A stretch of DNA of 64,000 bases from Polytrichum commune (lineage: Eukaryota; Streptophyta; Polytrichopsida; Polytrichales; Polytrichaceae). Below are positions 12,318 to 24,295 of this stretch, piece after piece (the first letter of the stretch is position 1; each line of letters starts with the position of its first letter). A program made the position numbers and the translations under genes. The stretch lies in the NCBI GenBank assembly GCA_950295325.1, contig OX485803.1, positions 23,374,001-23,438,000 of the forward strand, read 5' to 3'. The notes below the pieces were generated by a model. It searched no databases. It saw only the letters and a list, made by a program, of their open reading frames with translations, and was not told the origin of the DNA.

Positions 12318-12796
12318 CTACACCGTTTATGGTGTTTAGTGTCACATGCGTAGTACTGCCACGTGCCCTATTTTGAGGCGTATGTTAGGTTACGGTAACG
12401 ATCAACAATTTCATCATTAGTGTCACCTCATGACACTTGGCGTTCATGTGTGCTTTCTAATATCTTGGCATGAGCATGTTGAATAGTGTGATGAGGTGTA
12501 TGTTTATGTTACAATGGTCTACAAGTTGACTAAAGTGTATACAAATGCCACTTGCCAGTAGTATCCTCAAAAATATCTTCCCCTTGCATACTAAAACGCA
12601 AAACTATCATCTCAAGTATCTCAATGTGCTACGCTAAACATCATAACGTAGATACGTTTCACTCAAGAAAACTACTTACGTTGACGAACAATAATACATT
12701 GGCAATTAGTGGACGTGACACTCTGGGGCCTCTAGGCATCTAGTTTAGGCCCTTTGCAAACAATGCACGTGACACTAAATATCATAAACGGTGTAG
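12318..12796. mobile_element. Non-autonomous TIR element (MITE), 479 bp
   Basis: The left end, CTACACCGTTTATGGTGTTT, is mirrored at the right end by the reverse complement of a closely similar sequence ending in CATAAACGGTGTAG. Terminal repeats extend about 30 bp, including GTGTCACATGC/GTGCATGTGAC-like parts. There is no coding capacity. A target duplication is not clear. The right end could be read as a CACTA-type terminus (TAGTG), but the left end does not match that. Confidence 0.65.
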
Positions 12797-13283
12797 TGGT
12801 AGAGAACAAGCCTTTATTTGGATGTACTCCCTGGGGCTGATATTTATACTATAATCGTACACATCAATTCCACCTTGCATTCATGCATGTACTCACGTAC
12901 ACAGAGCATTAAAACAACACTTTCGATTCTCGGGTCCTACTATATATTCATCACATCCGCACATGCTCATAAATTGTCTCCTCATGCAGCATTTGCATAA
13001 CTGCTCATAATTTTTATGTTATTTTGAAAACTGTGCATGAGAAAGAGAGAGGGGCCTTTCAGATTCGGCTTTGTCATTGTTGGACTCTGGGTAGCTTTGG
13101 GCACATGAAAAACAATGCCTTCCCACGTGCTCTTCCAGTCGCAGATCAGCAAGCTTCAAGCCTAAAGATATTAATATAAGTTTCTCAAAAGACCAACAAG
13201 GAATTCAAGGCTGGCTTAATTACCTCTCTAAACAACCCACTCATAAGCCTGCAAAATCACCAACCACCAAACTGCATAAAACT

Positions 13284-13299
13284 ATATATATATATATAT
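13284..13299. repeat. (TA)n microsatellite
   Basis: Short TA run in intergenic DNA. Confidence 0.8.
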
Positions 13300-14577
13300 A
13301 AACCCATCAAGAAATACCAAAAGCTCCTAAACACAAAACCAAGGAAAATTCACCAACGCATCTTCAATTTCCAGACTCAACCCCACTAGACTGCTTAATA
13401 AACAAAGATAGCAGCTTGGCTACGCACCTGGATGGAATAGCCAATGTTATCTACTCCACCCAACAACAATCTTTCCATAGGCAGGTCCCCCTATGCTCGG
13501 ATCCAACAAACCAAACTTCAACCCCTAGCATCCATTACATACCTCAAAGTGCGAAACACTAATTACAAAAATCAACAACTTCCAATCTTATCCCAAAATG
13601 AACCTTACATGTCTTTAGGAATCGAACTAGCCCCCTTCCTGACATCGACTATCCAAAAAACCACGACCAATCAAAAAGTTTTAAAAAAAAGGTGCTAAAT
13701 TACTACTTTCCCCTGCATCCCTACAACAACAAAAAAACCAAATTCTAATTACAGTCATTCGTCTAGGCATAGAATATGAAATCTACGTTGCCTCCTTCTT
13801 AGTCCCGTATATTTGCAAAATGGACAAACTTCTCATAAAACTAACAAAATTGGCATGGGGCACATGCATGGTAAAGTGGACCCAAAAAGTGCTCCAATAT
13901 CTTGTAACCATAGTTTTTTTGGTCAAACGCCTAGAAGTAGTAGGATTATGTTGTTTCAATTGAATTTGTTTTTCATGGTGTCCTCTATTGTTGTGTTAAG
14001 TACTCAATGTAGAATACCAAGATGAGATATTCAAAATTCATCATTAAAAGTAATGCTTAAATGCAAATAGCTAGATCTAGTTTGGGACGTAAATTTCACA
14101 ACCTTAACTATTTTGAACCTAGTTTTTATTCCATATTCTTGAATGCATCATACACCTAACATCATCATCAAACTTTTTTTTTAAATCATCAATTCCATGT
14201 CAATTTATCATATTTAAACAAAATCTAGACAAGTACTTGTTCAACATCACCACTTGTACACCCACTTGCACCTTCTTCTAAAACATGTAGATTTTTTTTG
14301 GGGGGGGGGGATTGTTGTATCAACAAAATTGCTTGGCTTTGTTACTTAATATGCTTTAAAATGTTTATGATTTTTTCCTTCACAGAATTCAAAGTTAGTA
14401 AACATAGTTTTGAATCACTTTCACTTAAACATGTGCAAAGATCAAGAATTGTCCACTTTACCGTGCTTACACCCTGGGCATCGAGAGACAACACTGCAAT
14501 AACCTTTCCTCTTATAAAACTCTACTGGGGGAAAGCAATTCTAACTTTGCAAACGGATGGCAACATGTGGGGGAGCT

Positions 14578-14589
14578 TGGTGGTGGTGG

Positions 14590-14626
<37 letters not shown>

Positions 14627-14655
14627 AGTAGTAGTAGTAGTTTTAGTAGTTGTCG
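14578..14655. repeat. (GTT)n / (GTA)n trinucleotide microsatellite
   Basis: GGT, GTT and GTA trinucleotides run for about 75 bp. Any ORF crossing it becomes poly-Val or poly-Cys depending on frame. Confidence 0.9.
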
Positions 14656-15019
14656 TAGCAAAGACATGCTAGAAGATAGTATACAAGATGCCTTGTTGTG
14701 GGAGTTGTGCTCGGAAGAAGAGTGCTTAAAATGTTTTCTCCTTCCAGAAATTTAATTCAACATATAAATTTCTAGGCATCTTTGTTGACAAAAATGATAG
14801 GACTTTGGCATACCTAATCAAATGCTCATAGCCATGTACATGTTAAAAATTTATATTGTTTGTTTGGATGGGTGGCACAACTTGTTCAGCAGTGTCTTGA
14901 AAGCATTTAGGTGTAACAAATGATGTCTACAAAATCGAGATATCTTAATTAACTCCTAAGTGTCTACACGATCCTACATGAGCTTGGACATGCACAAAAA
15001 TGTGCATTTGAGCTACTTA

Positions 15020-15558
15020 GAGGTTGTTTACACCATGGACCATGAAGTCGTCCCAAGGCCCTGTAAATTTGTGATTGGCTGTTGAACTCGTCCTGGTACC
15101 ACTTTGGTCTACACCAAAGAAAAAAATGTCAGAGTGACTGTGAAGTTCGAGGTCCCTAAAAGATGTGTTTGAAGGCCTACATTATCCACTGACATGGCCC
15201 AACGGGTTTTGCGGTGGGAGAGGCAAAGGAGGTGCTCTAGTAGAAAAAGGCAGGGGCCCAGGGTAGAGAAACACCGTTATGATAAATTCTTAATGAAATG
15301 TTTTTTGGGGGAAGAAAAGATGAAGACAAGAGAAGACAAGATAATGTTCAAACTTGATTTTGTTTTCAAAACTACTGTTTTTTATGCAGTGGTCATTCCT
15401 CTTGGTCCACATTCAGTTTACACCTAGTGAGGTGCCCAAAGACTTTGTGAATTGATTTTTAAAGAGACATGACGATGGAAGTTGGACCATCAAGTCGGAC
15501 CATGGGAAAAGGCCATCTTCCATGGTCCGACTTGATGGTCCATGGTGTAAACTGACCC
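15020..15558. mobile_element. Harbinger/Tourist-like MITE, 539 bp, TTA target duplication
   Basis: The left end GAGGTTGTTTACACCATGGA is matched by the inverse of the right end, where GGTGTAAACTGACCC is the last sequence. TTA flanks both sides (15017-15019 and 15559-15561), the 3-bp duplication typical of PIF/Harbinger elements. Near the right end a perfect 22-bp inverted repeat beginning GGACCATCAAGTCGG (about 15486-15543, short loop) gives a strong hairpin. The ORF at 15194-15427 inside it is not recognisable. Confidence 0.75.
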
Positions 15559-16129
15559 TTACTTTCATTTTAATCATATTGCATCGAAGTCGACGCTATC
15601 TCAAATTAGTTCATGTATATAGTGTACTTCTAAAGTCGGTTTTATAATACATAACTAACCAAAGATCTAAGTTCAAATAGACAACTTGAGTGCCCTTGGA
15701 TACAAATACATATTTACTTCATATATTGATCATCAATGTCACATATGACCATATTTTTTAATTTTCTCCATAATAAGATAATATACGATATGATATTTCA
15801 TATCCAAAAAAATCAAAAAAATCAAATGATTTAACAAACTTGGTGACAATGGTGTAGATTGTTGTACAATGTGGTTTCCACCTTACACGTACACAAAAAA
15901 GAATCAAGTCTACACCAATCTCAATTTGTCCTACTTATGTACTAGTTTAGTTTGTACTCTTCAAACTATAGTCGCCACTTCAAGCCATAGCTTATAAAGG
16001 TTCTAGTACGGACTATTCATTTCAATATGTATTGAGCACTTCTAGCTATAGTTGGCACTTTGATGCCACTAATCAACATGCTATCTAGCGAGATGCTCAA
16101 TATGTGCATTGAAGAAATTATGCAATTTG

Positions 16130-16545
16130 AAAGGGTTTATAAAAGGTTTTGGATTCAAGAAAGTTGGGTATCAAACACCCTTAAATGGACCTTACTATTG
16201 GACTCAAGATTGGATCCGAGCTTGAAGGTTGGTTACTCAAAATTTGACAAGAAGTGATTTGATATTGGCACTACTTTCTTTTGTCGTACTTTGGATCTGG
16301 CCCCCTTCTATAAATTCGTTAAGTTCAATATTATGCTCTTGACCAAATGCAACTCTAGGTTTTGGAGATTTGGTTGTCTTGGACCCCAATGTAAGCTCAC
16401 CCTAGAGTGGATTTACAATAGAGTCCGGGTGCAAGAGACTTGGGGTCCAAAACCCTTAAATGGACCTGACCATCTATTCTCGACCAATTACAACATCGCT
16501 TGGTTTTGGAGTTTATTTGGTCTTGGACCCTAATGTAAACCCACT
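16130..16545 (+). repeat. Diverged local duplications
   Basis: ACCCTTAAATGGACC occurs near 16178 and again near 16455. GGTTTTGGAG...TTGGTCTTGGACCC-like sequence occurs near 16350-16395 and 16500-16535. The pattern fits an old local duplication of non-coding DNA. Nothing else is recognised between 15560 and 18250. Confidence 0.4.
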
Positions 16546-18269
16546 CGAAGGAATCACTTTCAAAAAAAAATTCTAGCTATTAGTAGCCACTTTTCTATGG
16601 TGAAGTGAATTGATTTGCAAACACATATTGAGGATATTTGTTTTTTTTGTCTTGGAAGGTGCCACCTCCACTGTTTGTGGGTAACAGGTGGCGCTGACCA
16701 ACATCCCATGGGTGGAGTGGAGTCGCATAAAAATCGGAACCCACTACTACACTTCAATATTGGAAGTTAGCCAATGAGCTCCATTGCGAGTCGTGAATGA
16801 AGCCCATCCTCCCATCCAAGGGCTCACATTGCCTAGGGTTGAGTTGGGTGGGGTGAGTGAGGTTGCCACCCACTTGCTCTCTATGCTTGTACCTTGTCTC
16901 CCTCCCCTGCTTGTTCAATTTGGGTGCACATTGATGTTTAAGAGGGATGGTGCAACACTTGTTGGCCTAAGATGTTTGCTAAGTGCTTGGAAATGTATGA
17001 TATGTGTATACTAAGTCCTCTCATACTGCAAACTAGTTGAGCTTGGAAGCCTCTAGAGGTTTAAGGTGCTCAAGTGGTAGCACCTTAAACCGAGAAGTTA
17101 AGGTATTTGGCATACATGTGTTAGTAGTATGAATCCCCCAAAAAAAATCCCAAATAGAAAAGAAAAAAAAAAGACCATGTGAATTGCAACTTTTTATCCC
17201 CTCCCCCCCCCTCAACATTGAAACAAATGTTAAATTTTGAAGTGAAAATTGTGTTGGCACCCAAAAGCGTTGGGGGCCCTTCATGCTCACATGGTGAACA
17301 TTCTCAAATCAACATGTACTTATTATGCAAGATTTTGGGGTGTTTTTCTCAGTTTAAGGTGCTCCTACTTTAGTGCAAAATAAAATAAATTGTGTAGCTA
17401 ATTTCAATGGGCTTCTCTAATTTCAATACATAACCAACTACCCACTTAGTTTATGGGGTGTGGCCACACGTGGATTGCAAATATAAATATGGGGCCACAT
17501 AGTCACTTATTAGTTTATTTGTGGGGCCATTGTTCATCTTATTAAAGCAAAATTGTAGCCTTAAATTTCTTTCATGTATAATCAGAAGTCATCATCCAAA
17601 GTAACACATACAATAGGTTATGCGCATTCGCCAAATACTCCCTTCAATTCATCTAAATGTAGCCACCCTAAACAACACAAAAAATCTCAAGCTCGTCACC
17701 TTGACTACTTCTGGACTCAGGATGTAGCCAAACCTACTACTTTTCAAAATAATAATAAGAAGAAGGGGTGGTCACTTTCAAAATGAATTGAAGCAATGCT
17801 CAAACATTAGAGCATGCTAACTTAATATGGTAGATTCGTGGTACTAGGCTGTGATCTTAGTCCCCAAGTAATGGCCCATGTTAACACCGTACTCACAAGG
17901 TACTCACTTGCACATGTAACTTATGTCTTGGAAAAAGCTTAAGTACGCTACCGGTGGATTGTTATTGATTATATATATGTATGAATGACAACCTATGATT
18001 TGGGATGATTCAAGAGATGAATGTGGGCTTAGTTGGATCCAACCCCGCATTTACCCATCCCAATTATGGGGGATTACATATTAACCAATTTTAAATGATG
18101 TGTCTAGTTCATCCAAAGAATTTCTAGAAACTATAATCAACTATGCACAAATTCGAATCAAAGTGTGCGTTTATGTATGCATATACATATGGGAAATGTT
18201 AAATTGACCATGTAGTTTGTTACAACGACCACGGAGACACATCATCCAATCACCTGACCTGTCAAAATT

Positions 18270-18570
18270 TAATTAAAATCGCACTTACTTAGAATGACAA
18301 AGGTCCTTTCAATGGTAAGTCACAGAATTTATAACCTTAGTGTTAATGAGGGTTTTGTAATGATTCCGAGTTAATTACATGCTTTATTGACGGTTTCACT
18401 TCAAAAATGACATCCGAGTCAATTGCTTATTTACTTGATGGAAGCGCACATATATAATGGATTTTGGACCTTGAAGATGAAGTGCACACAATATGGGTTA
18501 TATGGACAAGCGGCCTTCAAGAATGCAAGGGCAATTTCATTTTCGAAGTCAGTAGAGCATGCAAGGAGCA
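18270..18570 (+). mobile_element. Diverged single-arm fragment of the foldback element family
   Basis: Landmarks such as AGAATGACAAAG, CAATGGTAAGTCACA, ATGAGGGTTTTGTAAT, TTAATTACATGCTTTATTG and GGCCTTCAAGAATGCAAGGG occur in the same order as in the right arm of the foldback element at 61160-61400. No second arm is seen nearby, so this is a deletion derivative or a solo arm. Confidence 0.7.
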
Positions 18571-20006
18571 TGGGCTTCATCTGGGTAGTGAAGGAGGCGT
18601 GCCCGGGGTGGGGCCCAACCCCTGGGCAGATGCGATCTAGCATGGGGATAGTAACTTGAATTGAAATATATTTGGAGTTATGCATGAAATTTGGTCAATT
18701 CCAACCGCCAATATGGTGTACATTAATAAGAAAAAAACCACACAAATATGATGGTTGGAGAACATGGAATACAAACATGCGAAGTTGTGCTTGTGTTTGT
18801 CACTTTTGTTATTGCCTTGTGATGTGTTTGTCCCCACAAATACACATCCCCTATTATTGTTGAACAAGCAGTTTGCTCAAATATACTTAAATGACAGTTC
18901 AATGTTTCCAAGTCCAACCGGGTACATGTTTTCCTTTATTCATTCAAGGTATAAGGACCGTAAAGGCCCCCAAGGGGCTTTTGATTGTAGAAAAGTGCAA
19001 ATTGGATGAGATTGTTCCAAAGAAGCCCAAATTTGCGGGGAGAGGACCCTGACTATTTTTGCGAGATGAATCCAATGGTTTTTTCCGATCAGAATATGAT
19101 GAAGGATTGGATTTTTGGCGAATTCTTTGAGTTTTCAGTTTTTGGGCCCAATCTCATTGCTTGGAGACTTCAAAGTCCCATATCTTTTCTTCCACACCTC
19201 AGAATTTGACGAAAAAAATTCCAAATGAGGGTCATAATGTTCTTTACATGTGATAGAAATTTCAGATGTTTTGGAGCACTTCTAAGCAATCTGATTCTAG
19301 CATAAGTATGAAGTACCCCCTGCCCGAACAATTTCCATCAATCTTCTCAACGGTGGTAATTTCTCAGAAATTGTGCGATCTTGTTGATCTTTTTTTCATA
19401 AACAAGCTATGTAAGTCTTCTTTAGTTTCAATGGTGCCGATTGTGAAAATTACCCCACACTAATAAGAAATTGAGCTTGCTACAAGAGCTAATCAAGAAA
19501 ACATGACCTAAGCTAAAACACCCCCGGTCCTTTAGGGGTTAACTAAATTCCTCTAAAATGATGGGTAATTTTCCTTGAAGTCTCTCGAACTCCAACCGGT
19601 TATTTCTCAAACTCAACCGGCTTATCTATAACTAGTGGTCGGTTCGATCTCCCCATGCATTCATTGTGGTCTTGGACTCAATGCCAAACCTGAGTCCTTG
19701 GTTCTACTTCTTAACTCATTTGGGTGTTGGCTTTTTGGCCTACTAATTAAGCCTGTCTCCCAAAGGAGTAATAAATAAGTAGATTCAAACTTGATGACGG
19801 GCATCGAGCATCTATTGAAGAGAGTCTTGGTGAAGAGTCAGTCAAGGGTACAGGGGCATTTAAATCCATCGCTTTATGTGAATTTTGAATACCTAAAGTG
19901 AGCCCTAGGACTCATGCTCAAATGGATCATGTTGCAGTTCAAATCTCACGAATAACGACAAAGCCCAATCAGTACCTGCACCGGTGTGTGATGTGGAGTT
20001 AGCTAA
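18571..20006. other. Intergenic DNA, no gene seen
   Basis: No exon, RNA gene or complete element recognised. Short ORFs at 18637-19463 lack family features. Confidence 0.5.
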
Positions 20007-20511
20007 GGCCACTTCACACACGAGCCAAGAGCCGTGACCATGAAATTGTGAGAGCCCAAAAGAAGAGTGTCCAAAGGCCGTCCCAACACACCTCCAACAT
20101 CACGTAGTGTGGTCACGGACCCTCAAGTGTAGTGTGAAGTCGTATGTGACCGGGCCCTCAACCCAATGTTGTTTCAATGAATTTTTGTTCACGCAGGTCC
20201 TCGCATGCGATAACACATAATAAATCAACGGTTGTGAGCGTTTGGAGTGCCGTGGTCTCCTGGTTTTGTGTTAGGCCTACCTCCAAGAGCTGGTTTTTTG
20301 GAGAATAGTCCAAGTGACCATGAAACATGATCCATTCGATGACCTATAGGAATCCATGTAGACTACTTTACATTCATCTTGCATTCACATAGTGTGTTGG
20401 TCCCCTCAAGTGTAGTGTGAAGCGAACTTGGATCAGCTCTGCCTTTTCCACCAATGAGAGTGCTTGAAGTGTGATGGTCACGGGCTCTCAGTCTCGTGTG
20501 TGAAGTGGCCC
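20007..20511 (+). mobile_element. MITE family GGGCCACTTCACACA, copy 1 (505 bp)
   Basis: Starts GGCCACTTCACACACGAGCC and ends with the inverse, CTCGTGTGTGAAGTGGCCC. The internal sequence, such as AAGAGTGTCCAAAGGCCGTC, CTCAAGTGTAGTGTGAAGT and CAACGGTTGTGAGCGTT, is shared with copies at 23632-24132 and 28225-28629. The left flank is TAA and the right flank TTG, so the target duplication is imperfect. It has no coding capacity and was probably moved by a PIF/Harbinger-type transposase, inferred from the TAA duplication of copy 2. Confidence 0.85.
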
Positions 20512-20749
20512 TTGGGTTGCCCCGCGCTAATTTATTGGCATTCCACATTATTTTGGATATATTATATCGAAGTTTAAAAAAAACAAGAATAATGTTTTTA
20601 ATTGTGATTTCTATACGGATGAACAAAAAAAGTTTTATGTTTTTGTAGTCTAATATTGGACCAAAGGTAATTTGCATGGGTAAAGAGGCAAGATGTTTGT
20701 GAAGGTAACATGTACACCGCAATCTTGGACACCGTAGTCTATGCAAGAG

Positions 20750-21260
20750 TTTAAATTAATGGCGGCACACATGGTGAAGTAATGTGTGACGTTGGTGTTA
20801 AACAAGGATGTCTCCTATCTCTCTCCCACACTATTTGGCTTGAACATTGATGAACTTGAATTGAATTTGTATTTTCTCAAATACAAATGTGAATTGTATC
20901 TGAAGTAGCCATTGAAACCACCATAACACAAGATCATTGCGACTTATCGCACCTTGAACCATAGATTAGCCAATGAAATTGGATGATGGGCAACTATCCC
21001 TATTTCTAGAGATGCTAGACCACGCCGCTTCTGTAGTTGAAAATGAGGCACATTTCGTGTTGGAATGTCCCCTATATAAGCCCATTACCAACAAGTTTCC
21101 ACCAAGTTGACATTACCCTCTAGCTCACGGAGGCTACCGCACTCAACCACTCTAGAGAAATAGCTAGTTTGAAATCATCATGATGTTCTTTCAATCCCAT
21201 TACCCTTTTCGGCTTCTTGGACTTTGCAATCAATGTCATTTCATTTCACTTGAAATAGGC
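20750..21260 (+). pseudogene. LINE (non-LTR retrotransposon) remnant 1
   Basis: Around 20760-20870 a decayed reverse-transcriptase stretch reads GVKQGC, then after a one-base frame slip SPTLFGLNIDELE, the RT motif of plant LINEs. After an internal deletion, around 21035-21080, comes VENEAHFVLECPLY, the C-terminal zinc-binding segment that follows RT in such elements. Frameshifts and missing sequence show it is dead. The C-terminal part is shared with remnant 2 at 24296-25500. Confidence 0.75.
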
Positions 21261-21407
21261 TCCCTTACCTATCTGAAAGTGTAGTACTAAGAAGCCTCAA
21301 GTCTTCCTGCCAATTAAACCATCAAGTTGATATTTGCCTTTATCTCATGGAGGTCACTGCACCATGCTACTCACGGGGGTTGGCATTTTTATCAATATCT
21401 TGATGTA

Positions 21408-21618
21408 CTACACCATTCATGGTATCTAGTATTATTTGGAATTCTGCAATGCAATAACTTCTCAATCATGAGTTCAATTTTTATTGACAAAAGTTGACAA
21501 GTAGTTCAAACACTATGAAATATATGTGACTTTTCTTGGTAAAATGTTACATTCTCAATAAATAGATCTAGCATTGTGTAACCCTATATAGTAAATGACA
21601 CTAAATACCATAAACAAT
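21408..21618. mobile_element. Short deletion derivative of the CTACACC-type MITE
   Basis: Left end CTACACCATTCATGGTATCT and right end near GACACTAAATACCATAAACA are the same inverted termini as the element at 12318-12796, but only about 210 bp apart. Confidence 0.55.
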
Positions 21619-22466
21619 GCACTTTTAGTCCCACAAGCCTTGTGGCTTCCTGGACTTGAAATCGACTCATTTCACTCAAAATGAATGTCCATACTAAAAC
21701 ACCCATTTAGTTATTAGATGAAACAAAAATCGGGTTCCCATTGACTTGAAATCGATTTAAAGTTCAAGAAGTCAAATGACTTATAAGGCTAGAAGCACAT
21801 CAAAATGATGTTAGAAAGGCTAATTCCCTAGAGTATTGGAGTACAATGGCCCTATGTAAAATAAAGACTACAATCAACTTGATGGTCTAATTGGAAGAAA
21901 GACTTGGGACTACCTAATACCACTTAGAGCAAGCCAAGTCGTTCCTGGATACTACATCTGCATCCAAGAATGAAAAGTGGCATCTGTCCACGATGCAAAT
22001 GAAGACCTAGGCAAAACTGCCACTCATCCTACATTGCTTTCTTCACTAACTTTTGGATTTCCTCTAGAATGATCGGTACTTTTCTGCAGTCATGAACCTC
22101 AACCGGTTATTTCTCAAACTCAACCGCTTCATGTGATACTAGGGAAACGTAATAGGTCAAAGATTTTTCTAAAAAAAATCTCATTATATATAACCCTCCC
22201 TACATATATTCTCACATATGCAGGGCATTCGAGGCTTCCGGCATCACTTTTCATCCGAGACGGAACTACAAGCAAGTGAGTGGGCAACTTCCCTGCATCC
22301 GCATATGCATTGCGGATGTAAAAGTACATTAGCAAACGCATATACAAGGTGAGTGGCCTTACCCTTACATCCTAAAAACCTACAGGGGAAGAAATCCTCT
22401 CCCTAATGAAGTTGTAGAGAGGGGACACCCCAACACAAAGCGTGCCTTCGTTTCAGAACATTAATA
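21619..22466. other. Intergenic DNA, no gene seen
   Basis: No exon or element recognised. The minus-strand ORF at 22129-22347 has no family features. Confidence 0.45.
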
Positions 22467-22621
22467 GCCCACTCACACTTACTGGTGCGGGCCACCAATG
22501 AACTATTCCTACCAGCATGGGGTCACTTTTAAAGCCGGTTTAGCCAGTGAGAGCCACTGGTTGTAACCAGTGTTGGTACTCACCGTTCACTGGTAGCCCA
22601 CACCAGTAAGTATGGGTGGGC
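22467..22621. mobile_element. Small MITE with TA duplication, 155 bp
   Basis: GCCCACTCACACTTACTGGT at the left is mirrored by ACCAGTAAGTATGGGTGGGC at the right. TA flanks both ends (22465-22466 and 22622-22623), as in Tc1/mariner-derived Stowaway-type elements. The inverted arms also share GTTCACTGGT-like inner sequence, so the whole can fold into a hairpin. Confidence 0.7.
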
Positions 22622-23230
22622 TATAAGTGGCCAACTAGTCCAACTAACTAGCACTGGGCCTAACCTAATCATCTGCCCAGATTCAGTGGGGAAAACAAAG
22701 AAAGAGAGAGAGAGGAAAAGGATTGCCGCCCCTAGCCTGCCAACATGTACCATTCATCACATCTGCCTATTTCTATCTACAAATGGGCCATCCTTGACCC
22801 AGTCTTTGGTGCACCCACCACTAGTCTAGCAAGCCTCCCTTGGAATTTTATTAATAAATCTAACCAGCTGGGCTCATGATGGGTCTCCTTCATATTTAGC
22901 CTTACGACCAGGCATTTATGGCTCATCATATTCCCCCCCCCTCCTCCCTCATTAAAATCCTCACCCTTTTCTGTTAACATTCACTACACACTGAGTTGTC
23001 AAATGGTTATATACTTCATGGCCCTAAGCCCGGCCAAGTCTATTGTAATTAACAATATTTTGAAATTTTAATGGACGTTTTCCCAATTATTTTCCCATAA
23101 AAAAAATCAGCCAGGGCTTATATAGAAAGAAAGCGAGTGGGTAGGCACCAAGTGCAACGGGCCTATGAATTCCATTCAAATTTTCAGTGATTCTTTCTCC
23201 TCCTACTGTAGGTGGCTATTTGGAAAGGGG

Positions 23231-23252
23231 TAAGGAAGGAAGGAAGGAAGGT
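23231..23252. repeat. (AAGG)n microsatellite
   Basis: Tetranucleotide run within intergenic DNA. The surrounding 22622-23480 holds nothing else recognised. Confidence 0.8.
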
Positions 23253-23480
23253 GGGGGACAGCTTCCTCAGGGCCCCTATTTCCGTCCACAATTAGCCCCA
23301 CTAGAATAGTACCCAGTAGTTGGGTTTTTATTACTATTATAATGCGCGCTGATGTTTAAAATCTTTGCTTGGGGGAGTGTGCTCAGGCATAAATCCTCCT
23401 CCTCCTCCTCCTTTACTTTGCCTTCCCGCTTCATTCCACAACGGCTCTCGATCGCCCACCTCTCTCTTGGCTACTTATAT

Positions 23481-23531
23481 AGGGCCACTTCACACACGAG
23501 CCAAGAGCCGTGACCATGAAATTGTGAGGTC
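23481..23531 (+). mobile_element. Solo terminal fragment of the GGGCCACTTCACACA MITE
   Basis: About 50 bp, starting GGGCCACTTCACACACGAGC and continuing to ATGAAATTGTGAG, is identical or nearly so to the left end of the full copies. It then stops abruptly. It lies only 100 bp upstream of full copy 2. Confidence 0.85.
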
Positions 23532-23631
23532 GTACTTTGGATTTATCTCTTAAACCCCTAAGGTAGGTAGGTTTAATTCGGTTAATTATCATGATTAGAA
23601 ACCTACATTTGAGTGGATGTGATGGATCTAA

Positions 23632-24132
23632 GGGCCACTTCACACACGAGCCAAGAGCCGTTACCATAAAATTGTGAGAGCCCAAAAGAAAAGTGTCCAA
23701 AGGCTGTCCCAACACACCTCCAACATCATGTAGTGTGGGCATGGACCCTCAAGTGTAGTGTGTAGTCGTATGTGACGGGGCCCTCGACCCAATGCTATAT
23801 CAATGGATTTCTATTCAAGCGGGCCCTTGCACATGAAGAAATAGAATAAAACAACGGTTGTGAGCGTTCGGAGTGCCATGGTGTCCTGGTTTTGTGTTAG
23901 GCCTACCTCTAGGAGACGATTTTTGAAAATAGTCCAAGTGACCGTGAACTATGATCCATTCGATGCCATGTAGGAATCCATGTAGACTTTACGTCCATCT
24001 TGCATTCACATACTCTGTTGGTCCCTCAAAGCGTAGTGTGGAGTGAACTTGGATTGGCTCTGCCTTTTCCACCAATGAGAGTGATTGAAGTGTAATGGTC
24101 ACGGGATCTCAGTCTCATGTGTGAAGTGGCCC
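23632..24132 (+). mobile_element. MITE family GGGCCACTTCACACA, copy 2 (501 bp, TAA duplication)
   Basis: Both ends are intact: GGGCCACTTCACACACGAGC on the left and TCATGTGTGAAGTGGCCC on the right. TAA lies on both sides (23629-23631 and 24133-24135), the 3-bp duplication expected for PIF/Harbinger-type insertion. The interior matches copy 1 along its length. Confidence 0.88.
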
Positions 24133-24295
24133 TAAGTAAAGCAACCTCACTATCCCAACACTTGGTTGAATAAGGATTTAACACTTGGTAAAAAATTGAC
24201 AACCATGTGGATAAACATCTTAACATGGTAAAAAAATTACATTAATAGTAAGAGGATATAGGAATGTGTAACTCCAAATATATTACACCTCAAGG

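Larger units (their letters stand above)
12797..15019. other. Intergenic DNA, no gene seen
   Basis: AT-rich and low in complexity. The ORFs here, including a poly-Val/poly-Cys frame made by a GTT repeat, do not look like genes. A poly-G run lies near 14300. Confidence 0.5.

Noticed and set aside
14298-14755. ORFs with long poly-Val or poly-Cys runs
   Set aside because: They are products of a GTT/GTA microsatellite; no conserved sequence on either side.
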